Source of the DNA: CAZFMJ01 sp964520045
GTDB lineage: Bacteria; Elusimicrobiota; Elusimicrobia; Elusimicrobiales; CAZFMJ01
Assembly (NCBI GenBank): GCA_964520045.1
Contig: CAZFMJ010000016.1
Span: 1-44,592 of the forward strand
DNA length: 44,592 nucleotides
Direction: 5' to 3'
Made by a program: the position numbers and the translations under genes. Shown one piece after another: positions 31,656 to 39,656 of the stretch (position 1 is the first letter of the stretch; every line of letters starts with the position of its first letter). The notes under the pieces were generated by a model, which was not told where the DNA came from, did no database searches, and saw only the letters and a list, made by a program, of their open reading frames with translations.

Positions 31656-32514
31656 AATTCCTTCAGAGATACTTAAAACGCACCGCAGGAAACAGGCCTT
31701 CAAAGCTGTTTTGATACATGCCTGCCTTGCTTTCTATTGCGTGATATGCATTTATCCGCTTCTCAGGATTTTGTCTGTCTCACTGCGTCCCGGAGACAGG
31801 CTTATTTCGACCGATCTTTCACTTATACCGCACGGAGCCGGATTTGCCTCTTATGCTGATCTCCTGCATAACACGCATTTCCTGTCATGGCTGTGGAATT
31901 CTCTGGTCATAACCTGCGCCACCGCTTTTATAGGGGTCTGCCTTGCCGCGACCGCCGGGTATGCTTTCTCCCGTTTTAGGTTTCCCGGAAGCAGGCTGGG
32001 CATGACTCTTCTTCTGGGCACGCAGATGATCCCGGCCGGCATGCTTATACTTCCGCTTTTTCTGATGATAATGAAGCTGGGGCTTATGAATACATATCTC
32101 GGCATGATAATCGCCTATTCGGTTTCTTCGCTTCCTTTCAGCATCTGGATACTGAAGGGCTATTACGACACGATCCCGCGCTCTCTTGAGGAGGCCGCTC
32201 TTGTGGACGGAGCTTCGCAGATAGGGGCTTTTTACCGCATTATACTTCCCCTTTCCGCCCCGGCCCTTGCCATAGCTTTTCTGTTTAATTTTACTACGGC
32301 ATGGAACGAATATCTTGTGGCGCGCGTGGTTCTTTTTGATTCCCGGCAGTATACATGGACGTTGGGGATTTTTGAACTGCAGGGACAGTATATTACCCAG
32401 TGGGGAATGTTCGCCGCGGGCTCGATGCTTGTAACTCTGCCGGTGCTCGCGGTTTTTCTGTATTCTTCCAAATGGCTTATTTCAGGGCTTACCCTGGGAA
32501 GCGTGAAGGGGTGA
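31642..32514 (+). CDS. sugar ABC transporter permease (MalG-like)
   Basis: 290 residues. Six helices; the first is AVLIHACLAFYCVICIYPLL. The family's start pattern SVSLRPGDRL and the EAA loop LEEAALVDGASQIGAFYRIILPL are present, along with FLFNFTTAWNEYLVARVV near the C-terminus. The ATG lies inside the end of the malF-like gene, a coupled arrangement. Its TGA stop is also the left TGA flank of an inserted TTCGA hairpin element, so the element may have landed on the stop codon. Confidence 0.86.
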   Translation: MTADKIPSEILKTHRRKQAFKAVLIHACLAFYCVICIYPLLRILSVSLRPGDRLISTDLSLIPHGAGFASYADLLHNTHFLSWLWNSLVITCATAFIGVCLAATAGYAFSRFRFPGSRLGMTLLLGTQMIPAGMLILPLFLMIMKLGLMNTYLGMIIAYSVSSLPFSIWILKGYYDTIPRSLEEAALVDGASQIGAFYRIILPLSAPALAIAFLFNFTTAWNEYLVARVVLFDSRQYTWTLGIFELQGQYITQWGMFAAGSMLVTLPVLAVFLYSSKWLISGLTLGSVKG

Positions 32515-32590
32515 TACATTCGACCAACCCCCGCTTAAAGCGGGGGCACGGCTCAGTATCACCCTGAGTGAGCAAAGCGAATCGAAGGGG
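32515..32590. repeat. TTCGA hairpin element between permease and ATPase
   Basis: It begins ACATTCGAC and ends GAATCGAAGGGG, flanked by TGA on both sides, with an internal CCCCGCTT-AAAGCGGGG stem. The 28956-29000 copy has the same ends and the same TGA flanks. Its AAGGGG end serves as the ribosome binding site of the next gene. Confidence 0.75.
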
Positions 32591-32597
32591 TGATTTT

Positions 32598-33692
32598 ATG
32601 GCTTCAGTTTCGTTCAGGAATGTTTCAAAAAATTTTTCCGGCAGCGAAGTGCTGAAAAACATCGATCTTGAAATAAAAGACCGCGAGTTTATGGTCCTTG
32701 TCGGACCGTCGGGGTGCGGCAAAAGCACGCTTCTGCGCATGCTCGCCGGCCTTGAGGAAATTTCAGAGGGAAGCATTTATATCGACGGCAAAATAGTAAA
32801 CCATCTTCCCCCCCGCGACCGCGAGATCGCCATGGTTTTTCAGGACTATGCTTTATACCCGCATATGACGGTTGAAGAAAATATGAGTTTCGGCCTGAAA
32901 CTCAGGAAAATGCCCGCGGCTGAAATCGCGGTCAGGGTCAGAGAAGCCGCTTCCATACTGCAGATAGGCGGGCTTCTTTCCAGAACGCCCCGCCAGCTTT
33001 CCGGCGGACAGCGCCAGCGCGTTGCCATAGGCCGGGCGATAGTGCGCAAGCCCAAAGTTTTTCTGTTCGACGAGCCGCTGAGTAATCTGGATGCCAAATT
33101 GCGCGAGGAGATGCGCGTGGAGATCGCCAAACTGCATCAGAGGCTTGAGACCACCATCGTTTACGTTACTCATGATCAGGTGGAAGCCATGACTCTGGCG
33201 GGCAGAATCGTAGTGCTCAACAAAGGAAGCATACACCAGACCGGAACTTCCGTCGAAGTGTACCGCAATCCCGTCATTCTTTTTGGGGCGGGATTCATCG
33301 GCAGTCCCGCCATGAATTTTATTGACGGCGCTCTTAAGCGGGAAGGCGATAACGTGCTTTTTGAATCCGACGGAATAAAAATTCAGGTTCCCCATGCGGT
33401 TCTTGCCGGATATGACTCTCCGTTAACGCCCGCGGTTCTCGGCATCAGGCCCGATGACGTGTATGTCGAGCGCAAAGACGGCAGAAATTGTTCCCAGGCC
33501 ATAGAGACCGTGCTTGAGGTAAGCGAGCTTCTCGGCCACAGGGAAAATCTTTATCTTAAGGCCGGGAAAACGCAGATCCTTGCCATTGCCGAGGCCTTTT
33601 TCAACCAGAGCCCCGGAAGCAAAATCAATGTGTGGTTTAATCTTGAAAATATGCATTTTTTTGATAAGGAAAAAAACAGCCGTATTTGCTAA
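32598..33692 (+). CDS. sugar ABC transporter ATPase (MalK/UgpC-like)
   Basis: 364 residues. Walker A GPSGCGKST at 36-44, Q-loop MVFQDYALYPHMT, signature LSGGQRQRVAIGRAI, Walker B VFLFDEPLSNLD and switch TIVYVTHDQVEA are all present. The C-terminal 120 residues are the TOBE-type regulatory domain (GIRPDDVYVERKDG). The start at 32598 is preferred: AAGGGG stands at the right distance, and homologues begin M-A-x-V-x-F-x-N-V. It completes the binding protein-permease-permease-ATPase set. Confidence 0.92.
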   Translation: MASVSFRNVSKNFSGSEVLKNIDLEIKDREFMVLVGPSGCGKSTLLRMLAGLEEISEGSIYIDGKIVNHLPPRDREIAMVFQDYALYPHMTVEENMSFGLKLRKMPAAEIAVRVREAASILQIGGLLSRTPRQLSGGQRQRVAIGRAIVRKPKVFLFDEPLSNLDAKLREEMRVEIAKLHQRLETTIVYVTHDQVEAMTLAGRIVVLNKGSIHQTGTSVEVYRNPVILFGAGFIGSPAMNFIDGALKREGDNVLFESDGIKIQVPHAVLAGYDSPLTPAVLGIRPDDVYVERKDGRNCSQAIETVLEVSELLGHRENLYLKAGKTQILAIAEAFFNQSPGSKINVWFNLENMHFFDKEKNSRIC

Positions 33693-33698
33693 AATGTT

Positions 33699-33825
33699 AC
33701 AAAGAGGCTGGACAGCGAGACTGCTGGACGGCTTGACGGCTGACTGCAAACTGGGAACCGGCATCCAGAGTTTCTTAAGTTGTTAAAACTGGTGACTGGG
33801 TCTGCTGGTGACATGGTGACTTCTT
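33699..33825. repeat. octamer array and 5'-gene composite repeat
   Basis: 33702-33745: GGACAGCG/GGACGGCT-type units. 33756-33799: the 44-base block shared with tig (40 identities), followed by a TGGTGAC array to about 33821. Confidence 0.7.
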
Positions 33826-33845
33826 TATAAGGAGCGTGCGCGAAA

Positions 33846-34031
33846 ATGAAAGCGATTATAAATGCGGATACATGCATCGGGTGCCAGCTGTGCGTAAATG
33901 ACTGCCCCGAAGTTTTTAAAATGAACGACGACAAAGCTGTGGTTATTATGGATAACGTTCCCGCCGGCAATGAAGAAACCTGCAAAACCGCGGTAGCGAA
34001 TTGTCCGGTAACAGCGATAGAACTGAAATAA
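33846..34031 (+). CDS. single-cluster [4Fe-4S] ferredoxin
   Basis: 61 residues. Cluster ligands are in CIGCQLCVNDCP (Cys10, Cys13, Cys16) and the distal ANCPVTAI (Cys53). The other two cysteines (Cys20 and Cys47) are placed like the disulfide pair of Thermotoga-type ferredoxins. It is a likely electron carrier for the 2-oxoacid:ferredoxin oxidoreductase encoded 4 kb away. AAGGAG lies 11 bases before the ATG, slightly far. It ends convergent to the patatin-like gene. Confidence 0.88.
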   Translation: MKAIINADTCIGCQLCVNDCPEVFKMNDDKAVVIMDNVPAGNEETCKTAVANCPVTAIELK

Positions 34032-34032
34032 G

Positions 34033-34163
34033 AAGAAGGTAAACGGGAGACGGTAGACGGAAAATAAAAGAGGGGAAACAAAAAAAATGTTTGTTTCCCC
34101 GTCCGTTGTTTGCTGATCTCCGTTTTCTGTTTTGCTTTTGTCTTATCCTTTCCATCTCCCTTC
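34033..34163. repeat. GGTAGAC array, A-rich core and inverted arm
   Basis: A forward array (34036-34062) right after the ferredoxin stop (TAAGAAGAAGG junction), a hairpin core, and a reverse arm (CCATCTCCCTTCTT) that touches the stop of the patatin-like gene. Confidence 0.7.
34060..34100 (-). terminator. probable terminator for the minus-strand operon
   Basis: An 11-bp perfect stem, GGGGAAACAAA (34072-34082) with TTTGTTTCCCC (34090-34100). On the minus strand it is followed by TCTTTTATTTT. It would end transcripts from the patatin-like gene and could stop the ferredoxin transcript too. Confidence 0.5.
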
Positions 34164-34985
34164 TTAATGCATCTTCAATAACAGCGGGGCGTTCGCCAGC
34201 GCCGCTTCTCTTCCGGCTTCTATAAGCCTGCCTGTGTCGCCGAAGCTTATACGGCTTAAACCCTTTACCTCCGGAGTTATCACGGCCGAAGACAATTGCG
34301 GCACCTCTTTTTCCTGCCAGGCCAGGGCTATGTCGAGCGAACGCAGTATTATGTCGAAAATGCCCGATACGTCGGCTTCATGCCTGAATGTCCTGAAATA
34401 CACGCTTATAACCGTATTCATGCCCGCCTCGCGCAGAGTTTTTACCGGAGTTTTTTCCACAAGCATTCCGTCGGCATAAAGCCTGCCTTCTTTTTCAAAG
34501 GGTTCAAAAATACCCGGTATCGCGCAGCTTGCCCGCACGCCTTCGGCGACTTTCCCGGTATCGAACACGTGTTTTTCGCCGGATGACAGTTCCGTCGCGA
34601 CTATTTTCATCGGTATTTTAAGTTCATTGAAATCAATGTCGCCTATGTGCGAGATCATGAATTCGCCTAATCCGGCGTTTGAGAATATTCCTCTGCGGGG
34701 GATGAAATTGAATTTTGAAAGATTTTTCCAGCCCAGGGAAAGCGCGATTTTTTTTATTTCTTCGGCCTTCATGCCTGCGCACCACATAGCGCCTATAATA
34801 CTGCCTCCGCTGGTGCCCGCTACCATCGCGGGCTTAACTCCGAGTTCTTCCAGCGCCTCAAGAACTCCGATATGGGCGGTCGTCCATACCGCGCCTCCGC
34901 TCAGCGCCAGCCCTATTTTCCTTTCGGGAGCTCCGCGTCCTATAAATTTATTAAAAAGCCTTTTCAAACTATCCGTGATAGGCAT
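34164..34985 (-). CDS. patatin-like phospholipase (RssA/YchK type)
   Basis: 273 residues. A Ser-Asp dyad acyl hydrolase family. The oxyanion segment is LALSGGAVWTTAHIGVLEAL (28-46), the nucleophile is Ser59 in GTSGGS, and the Asp lies in YADGMLVEKTP. The usual Gly-x-Gly-x-Arg oxyanion loop has Val-Trp in place of Ala-Arg. Length suits the bacterial cytoplasmic class. It is downstream of the oxidoreductase operon on the same strand but separated by a 230-base repeat block, so linkage is uncertain. Confidence 0.85.
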   Translation of the reverse strand: MPITDSLKRLFNKFIGRGAPERKIGLALSGGAVWTTAHIGVLEALEELGVKPAMVAGTSGGSIIGAMWCAGMKAEEIKKIALSLGWKNLSKFNFIPRRGIFSNAGLGEFMISHIGDIDFNELKIPMKIVATELSSGEKHVFDTGKVAEGVRASCAIPGIFEPFEKEGRLYADGMLVEKTPVKTLREAGMNTVISVYFRTFRHEADVSGIFDIILRSLDIALAWQEKEVPQLSSAVITPEVKGLSRISFGDTGRLIEAGREAALANAPLLLKMH

Positions 34986-35213
34986 ATAGAAAGATGGTAG
35001 ACGGGAAACGGGAGATGGTAGACGGTTAACTGCGAACGGAAAAGAGGGGAGGCGGTAGACAAGATGAAAAAAGGAAAAAATTTATTTTTTGTCTTCGTTT
35101 TTCCTTCTACCATTTACCGTTTACCGTCCCAAACAATCCTTAAAAGCAGTGAGTTTGGGGCGGCCCATTCTCACTGCTTTAGCGGAAAGAATGGGCCGTC
35201 TCCCGTTTCTTAT
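34986..35213. repeat. GGTAGAC arrays flanking a paired-hairpin element
   Basis: 34990-35062 forward array with GGTTAAC/TGCGAAC units, 35101-35127 reverse array, 35125-35199 paired hairpins, then CCGTCTCCCGTTTC. No gene in the 228 bases. Confidence 0.8.
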
Positions 35214-35753
35214 TTAATTAGCGCATGCCTGCGAGCCCTTTTTCAGAACATTGATGTTTATCTTTTGTATCTCAGGTCTGGCCCTCTTAAATACCTGAGG
35301 CAGGGCTTTTGTTATTGCGTCAAGAGAAACCGCTCCCGTCAGGGCTGAAAAGGCGCCAAGCGCGGCAATATTGGCCGATTTCAGCGTGCCTTCATTCTCG
35401 GCTATTTTATTGCACTGTATATACGTCACTTTGATGTCGGTGCGCTTCGGCTTTGAATTGACCAGAGAGCTGTTTATAATCAGCAGTCCTCCCGGTTTTA
35501 CCATGGGCTCGAATTTAGCCAGGGACGGCTCATTGAGCACTATCACGGTGTCGGGCTGGGATACGACGGGGGTGGTCACTTCTTCCGATGAGATGACTAC
35601 CGAGCAATTGGCCGTTCCTCCGCGCATTTCCGCTCCGTAGGACGGGAAAAAGCTGACATTTTTTCCCTCCAGCATTCCCGCATAAGCCAGAAGCACGCCC
35701 GCGGAGATTACGCCTTGTCCGCCGAATCCTGATATTCTAATTCCCTGATACAT
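35214..35753 (-). CDS. 2-oxoacid:ferredoxin oxidoreductase, gamma subunit
   Basis: 179 residues. The gamma subunit of four-subunit oxidoreductases that convert 2-oxoacids plus CoA to acyl-CoA with reduced ferredoxin. IRISGFGGQGVISAGVLLAYAG is the family's N-terminal signature, followed by PSYGAEMRGGTANCSVVIS and DTVIVLNEPSLAKF. The ATG at 35753 is chosen because GGAGGTG lies eight bases upstream; a GTG three codons earlier overlaps that site. It overlaps the beta subunit gene by 17 bases. Confidence 0.9.
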   Translation of the reverse strand: MYQGIRISGFGGQGVISAGVLLAYAGMLEGKNVSFFPSYGAEMRGGTANCSVVISSEEVTTPVVSQPDTVIVLNEPSLAKFEPMVKPGGLLIINSSLVNSKPKRTDIKVTYIQCNKIAENEGTLKSANIAALGAFSALTGAVSLDAITKALPQVFKRARPEIQKININVLKKGSQACAN

Positions 35754-36504
35754 TTTTTTCACCTCCAGCAGCGTGGTCTTTGAAAACTCCCAGCGGATAT
35801 ACGGGCGCCATTTTTTCGGCGACGAATTTCGCGCCTTCCGCCGGAGATACTCCCCAGTTCGTAGGGCACATGGAGAGCACTTCCACCAGAGAAAAACCTT
35901 TTCCGTCGATCTGCGTCTGGAACGCCTTTTTTATCGCCTTTTTTGTCTTGATAACGTTTTGCGCGTTATGCACGGAGGTCCGCTCAAGATATTTTGCGCC
36001 GTCCAGCGTCGCTAAAAGCTCGCAGACTTTTATGGGATAGCCGTTTACCTTCGGGTCCCTGCCTTTGACGCATGTCGTGGCCGGCTGGCCTATCAGGGTG
36101 GTAGGCGCCATCTGCCCGCCCGTCATCCCGTATATCGCGTTGTTGATGAAAATTATCGTGATGTTCTCGGAACGCGCCGCCGAATGCACGGTCTCGGCCA
36201 TGCCGATTGAGGCAAGGTCGCCGTCTCCCTGATAGGAAAAAACTATGCACTCGGGTTTTGCGCGCTTAAGGCCCGTGGCTATCGCCGGTCCTCTTCCGTG
36301 CGGACCCTGTATCATGTCGCAGTTGAAATAATCATCCGCAAACACCGCGCAGCCTACGGGCGCTACGCCTATGGTGCGCCCGCGGATCGCAAATTCATCC
36401 ATGCACTCCGCCACGAGCCGGTGGACTATTCCGTGCCCGCAGCCGGGGCAGTAATGCATTTTAACGTCAAGAAGGCTTGCCGGTCTTTTAGTTAATTGTT
36501 GCAT
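35737..36504 (-). CDS. 2-oxoacid:ferredoxin oxidoreductase, beta (TPP-binding) subunit
   Basis: 255 residues. It carries thiamine diphosphate. MHYCPGCGHGIVHRL is the N-terminal Cys motif; the TPP/Mg site is GDGDLASIGMAE with the following NNAIYGMTGGQMAPTT. The gene overlaps its neighbours by 17 bases on each side, a strongly coupled operon. Sequence is of the VorA/KorB kind; branched-chain 2-oxoacid or 2-oxoglutarate are the candidate substrates. Confidence 0.92.
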   Translation of the reverse strand: MQQLTKRPASLLDVKMHYCPGCGHGIVHRLVAECMDEFAIRGRTIGVAPVGCAVFADDYFNCDMIQGPHGRGPAIATGLKRAKPECIVFSYQGDGDLASIGMAETVHSAARSENITIIFINNAIYGMTGGQMAPTTLIGQPATTCVKGRDPKVNGYPIKVCELLATLDGAKYLERTSVHNAQNVIKTKKAIKKAFQTQIDGKGFSLVEVLSMCPTNWGVSPAEGAKFVAEKMAPVYPLGVFKDHAAGGEKNVSGN

Positions 36505-37579
36505 ATTCGCGGTCTCCGTTTTTAATTATCGATTTTATCGTGTTCGCAATGTCTTCGCCCGTCGGCACGCTGCCTCCAGGTCTGCCGTAGAAATATACCG
36601 GAGCCTTGCCGTTTACGGACAATTTGACGTCCTGCACCATCTGGCCCGTGCTCATTTCGACCACAAGCAGATGCGAAGTCTTGCCGGCGACGTCCAGAAG
36701 CTGTTTTTTCGGGAACGGCCAAAGCGTTATCGGCCGGAAGAGGCCGACTTTAAGCCCCGCTTCACGCGACATCTTAAGAGCGGCGGAACATGCCCGAGCC
36801 GACGTGCCGTATGCCACAAGCACGAGTTCGGCATCGTCAAGCATGCGCCCCTCATAGGCTGTTTCTTTTTCCTCGATTTCCCGGAATTTTTTTTCGCGGG
36901 CTATTACTATTTTTTCCAGAGCGCCTTCCCGCAGATCGTAAGCGCGCACCATCCTCCGTGGCCTGCCTTCGGTGTTTGCGCCGAGCGCCCAGTTCGGCGT
37001 TTTGAGATTTTTGGGATCAACCGGCTCAAATTTGAATTCAAGCGGCTCCATCATCTGGCCGAGTATTCCGTCCGTCAGCACCATGGAAGGTATGCGGTAC
37101 TTTTCCGCCAGCTCATAGCATTTCAGCGGGAAATTGCCCATTTCTTCCACCGAAGCCGGAGCCATCACCAGCACATGGTAATCGCCGTGTCCGCCTCCCC
37201 GTGTGGATTGAAAGTAATCTCCCTGCGCGCCCGCGATATTGCCCAGCCCGGGTCCTCCGCGCATTACGTTGGCGTAAAATATGGGAATGTCCGCTCCCGC
37301 GGCGTAAGAGATGCCTTCCTGTTTGAGGCTTATTCCGGGGCTTGAGGAAGACGTCATCGCTCTTATTCCGGTGGCCGCCGCTCCGTAGAGCATGTTGATA
37401 GCCGCGACTTCGGACTCGGCCTGAATGAACTTCCCCCCCACTTCCGGCAGTCTCCACGACATATATTCGGGGACTTCATTCTGCGGGGTTATCGGATAGC
37501 CGGCAAAAAACCGGCATCCGGCCCTGATGGCGCCTTCGGCAAGCGCCTCGTTTCCTTTCATTAAATTTTTTTGAGCCAT
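36488..37579 (-). CDS. vorB: 2-oxoacid:ferredoxin oxidoreductase, alpha subunit (VorB-like)
   Basis: 363 residues. It opens LMKGNEALAEGAIRAGCRFF and continues GYPITPQNEVPEYMSWRLPE, AESEVAAINMLYGAAATG, MTSSSSPGISLKQEGISYAAG and MRGGPGLGNI, which match the VorB (3-methyl-2-oxobutanoate:ferredoxin oxidoreductase) pattern well. Substrate choice between branched-chain 2-oxoacids and 2-oxoglutarate cannot be fixed from sequence. The start at 37579 has AAAGGAGG upstream. The delta subunit gene is 146 bases upstream, separated by a repeat element; beta follows with overlap. Confidence 0.9.
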   Translation of the reverse strand: MAQKNLMKGNEALAEGAIRAGCRFFAGYPITPQNEVPEYMSWRLPEVGGKFIQAESEVAAINMLYGAAATGIRAMTSSSSPGISLKQEGISYAAGADIPIFYANVMRGGPGLGNIAGAQGDYFQSTRGGGHGDYHVLVMAPASVEEMGNFPLKCYELAEKYRIPSMVLTDGILGQMMEPLEFKFEPVDPKNLKTPNWALGANTEGRPRRMVRAYDLREGALEKIVIAREKKFREIEEKETAYEGRMLDDAELVLVAYGTSARACSAALKMSREAGLKVGLFRPITLWPFPKKQLLDVAGKTSHLLVVEMSTGQMVQDVKLSVNGKAPVYFYGRPGGSVPTGEDIANTIKSIIKNGDREYATIN

Positions 37580-37621
37580 TAAGCCTCCTTTCAACTATGA
37601 CTACACTGGTAGTTTATTATC

Positions 37622-37725
37622 CGGTAGACGGTAGACGGTAGATGGTAGACGGCAAAACAAAAATAGAGATAAATTTTCCTCTGTTTGTTCCATCTACCGT
37701 TTCCCATCTTCCATTTACCTTCTTC
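37622..37725. repeat. inverted GGTAGAC arrays inside the oxidoreductase operon
   Basis: A forward array (37622-37652) and a reverse array (37690-37725) around an A/T-rich core (CAAAACAAAAATAGAG..). It would form a long hairpin in the mRNA between delta and alpha. Confidence 0.8.
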
Positions 37726-37929
37726 TTACTTCCAGACTTCTATCGCGATATCAGGGCACATCTGAACGCACAATGCGCAGCCTGTACAGCCGTCCTTTTT
37801 TGCGAATGTGGCGGGATAATACCCCGTCGTGCTGAAACCTTTAGACATTTCGATACAGCCTTTGGGGCATGCGGTGACGCACAATGTGCATCCTTTGCAC
37901 CGCGTTTCATCAACTTTTATCTCCGGCAT
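37726..37929 (-). CDS. 2-oxoacid:ferredoxin oxidoreductase, delta (2x[4Fe-4S] ferredoxin) subunit
   Basis: 67 residues. Two complete cluster motifs, CKGCTLCVTACP and CTGCALCVQMCP, each with the Pro-following Cys. It starts MPEIKVDETRC with GAGGAGG at good distance. First gene of the delta-alpha-beta-gamma operon, the order typical of VOR/KOR-type enzymes. Confidence 0.92.
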   Translation of the reverse strand: MPEIKVDETRCKGCTLCVTACPKGCIEMSKGFSTTGYYPATFAKKDGCTGCALCVQMCPDIAIEVWK

Positions 37930-37953
37930 GTGCGGCCTCCTCGGTACATATCG

Positions 37954-38005
37954 CCGCGTTTTTTTCTGACGCGGCAATCTGCGGATAGCGTATATGAGTA
38001 TTATA
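37954..38005 (-). promoter_or_regulatory. possible promoter and leader hairpin of the oxidoreductase operon
   Basis: Minus strand TATAAT at 38005-38000 (no good -35). The leader of about 65 bases contains CCGCGT/ACGCGG (37954-37974) with a nine-base loop, before the GAGGAGG ribosome site. Confidence 0.35.
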
Positions 38006-38190
38006 TAAAAATATGCCGTAGTTGTCCGGCTTTCCCGCCGTCTTAAGGTTTGCAACGGAATATGGGTCAAAAGCCCGCATTTTCATGAGGCTTAATGCCT
38101 GTTTCAAAATGTCCCCAAAGGCTCATGGCTAAGAACCCCTTTTGTTCTAAAATTCTACATCCGGTTGTTAAAATTAACAGGAGGCAGATT

Positions 38191-39579
38191 ATGTTAAAAA
38201 TACTTTTTGCGCTGGTTTTCACCTCGGTATCATTCGGAAAAGTTTTCGCGGCCGGTGATTTTAAACTTAATTCCATTTCCGCGGGAGACGCCGCGGTAGT
38301 TTCTGTAAATGAAGATCTTCCTTCCGCCGCGCCTTCCCCGGCAAACCCTTCGCATGTTTCAAAGCCGGGCGGTCCCGCCAAGTGGACGGTTATGGTGTTC
38401 ATGAACGCCAAAAACAACCTCGGGCTTTTTACGAAAATAAATATCAATGAAATGGAAATGGCCGGCTCAAACAAGGATGTCAACGTGGTGGTGCAGATGG
38501 GCAGGAAAAATTCGCCGGTGGAGCGCTACTATATCGAAAAGGACCGCATACCGTTCTGGATAACTTCTCCCGTCGTAGATACGGTCAAAGACAAAGAGTT
38601 GGCCGATATGGGAAATTATAAAAGCGTCGTTGATTTTGTCAACTGGTCCAAAAAAACATATCCGGCGGAGCGCTATATCCTGATAATGTGGAACCACGGC
38701 CTGGGCTGGCTTGACCCGAAGATGAACCGCGGAAACGGAAATTCCGTTTCCGCCAGGGGCATTTCATTCGACGATGAGACCAAAAATTACATACGCACTT
38801 CCCAGCTTTCGGAAATTTTGAGAAATACCGGCGGAGTGAATATTTTCGCCTCAAACGCCTGTCTTATGCAGATGGCTGAAGTGGCGTATGAAGTTAAAGA
38901 TTTCACTCCCGTGATCGTGGGTTCGCAGGAAGTTATGCTTGCGATAGGATTTAATTATAAGGCCTTGCTTGAAAAACTCAGCGCAAATCCCGGCATGGGC
39001 GACGAGCAGGCGGGATCGGCGTTTGTCGAAACTTTTACCAGCCAGTTTCAGTATATCCCCGAAACTATCACCTCTGTGATAGGCCAGACTCTCTCCGCCG
39101 TGCGTTCTGATTCTCTGAGCGGGCTGGCGGAAAGGCTTAATGAATGGGCTTCGGCCGTTAAAGAAGAAAACGAGGCAGGGGCGGTGAAAACGGCGATAGA
39201 AAAGGTTATACGGTTTCATATCGCGCCGAATATAGATCCCGAGAAAAAAATATCCACATATGCCGACATGCATCATTTTATACGGCTTGTAACCGAAAAT
39301 GTGCGCAATGACGGCAAAGCGCGGCGGCTTGGTTCCGAGCTTCTGAAATATATCACGGAGCAGGTCGTAATATCCAATTTCAGCGGAGGCAAAGATGCCG
39401 CGGGCAATGATTATGCCGATGCGGCCGGGCTTGCCGTTGAGATAACAAGGAAAGGCGAAGCCCCTCCCGGTTTTGACGATATCTTCGAGACAAAATACTC
39501 TGATTTGGCGTTTGCCAAGGCCAGCCGGTGGGATAAATTCCTTGAATGGATGAAGTCTATAAAGGCTGGACAGCTATAA
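38191..39579 (+). CDS. secreted clostripain-family (C11) cysteine peptidase
   Basis: 462 residues with a signal peptide (MLKILFALVFTSVSFGKVFA, cleavage near 21). The C11 fold has WTVMVFMNAKNNL near 65-77, the catalytic His169 in IMWNHGLGW and the nucleophile Cys224 in FASNACLMQMAEV. Clostripain relatives cut after Arg or Lys. A Pro/Ala/Ser-rich linker (45-62) separates signal and catalytic domain. The ATG at 38191 has AGGAGG upstream. Transcribed divergently from the oxidoreductase operon. Confidence 0.88.
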   Translation: MLKILFALVFTSVSFGKVFAAGDFKLNSISAGDAAVVSVNEDLPSAAPSPANPSHVSKPGGPAKWTVMVFMNAKNNLGLFTKININEMEMAGSNKDVNVVVQMGRKNSPVERYYIEKDRIPFWITSPVVDTVKDKELADMGNYKSVVDFVNWSKKTYPAERYILIMWNHGLGWLDPKMNRGNGNSVSARGISFDDETKNYIRTSQLSEILRNTGGVNIFASNACLMQMAEVAYEVKDFTPVIVGSQEVMLAIGFNYKALLEKLSANPGMGDEQAGSAFVETFTSQFQYIPETITSVIGQTLSAVRSDSLSGLAERLNEWASAVKEENEAGAVKTAIEKVIRFHIAPNIDPEKKISTYADMHHFIRLVTENVRNDGKARRLGSELLKYITEQVVISNFSGGKDAAGNDYADAAGLAVEITRKGEAPPGFDDIFETKYSDLAFAKASRWDKFLEWMKSIKAGQL

Positions 39580-39607
39580 AGATGTCACCAGTCACCAGAA
39601 AGAAAAA

Positions 39608-39656
39608 AAACTGCTAGGCGTCTGGGTTGCCGGGTAACTGGGCTGTTGGGCGGCTA
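39608..39656. repeat. 8-bp CTGGGTTG-type array
   Basis: Units TCTGGGTT, GCCGGGTA, ACTGGGCT, GTTGGGCG in 8-bp register lie between the convergent peptidase and glycoside-hydrolase-like genes. Confidence 0.6.

Noticed and set aside
36671..37345. 224-codon plus-strand open frame
   Set aside because: Antisense to the alpha subunit of the oxidoreductase, which has clear family motifs.
38142..38174. Promoter for the clostripain-family gene (TTGTTC / TAAAAT)
   Set aside because: The spacer would be 21 bases, too long for a sigma70 promoter.
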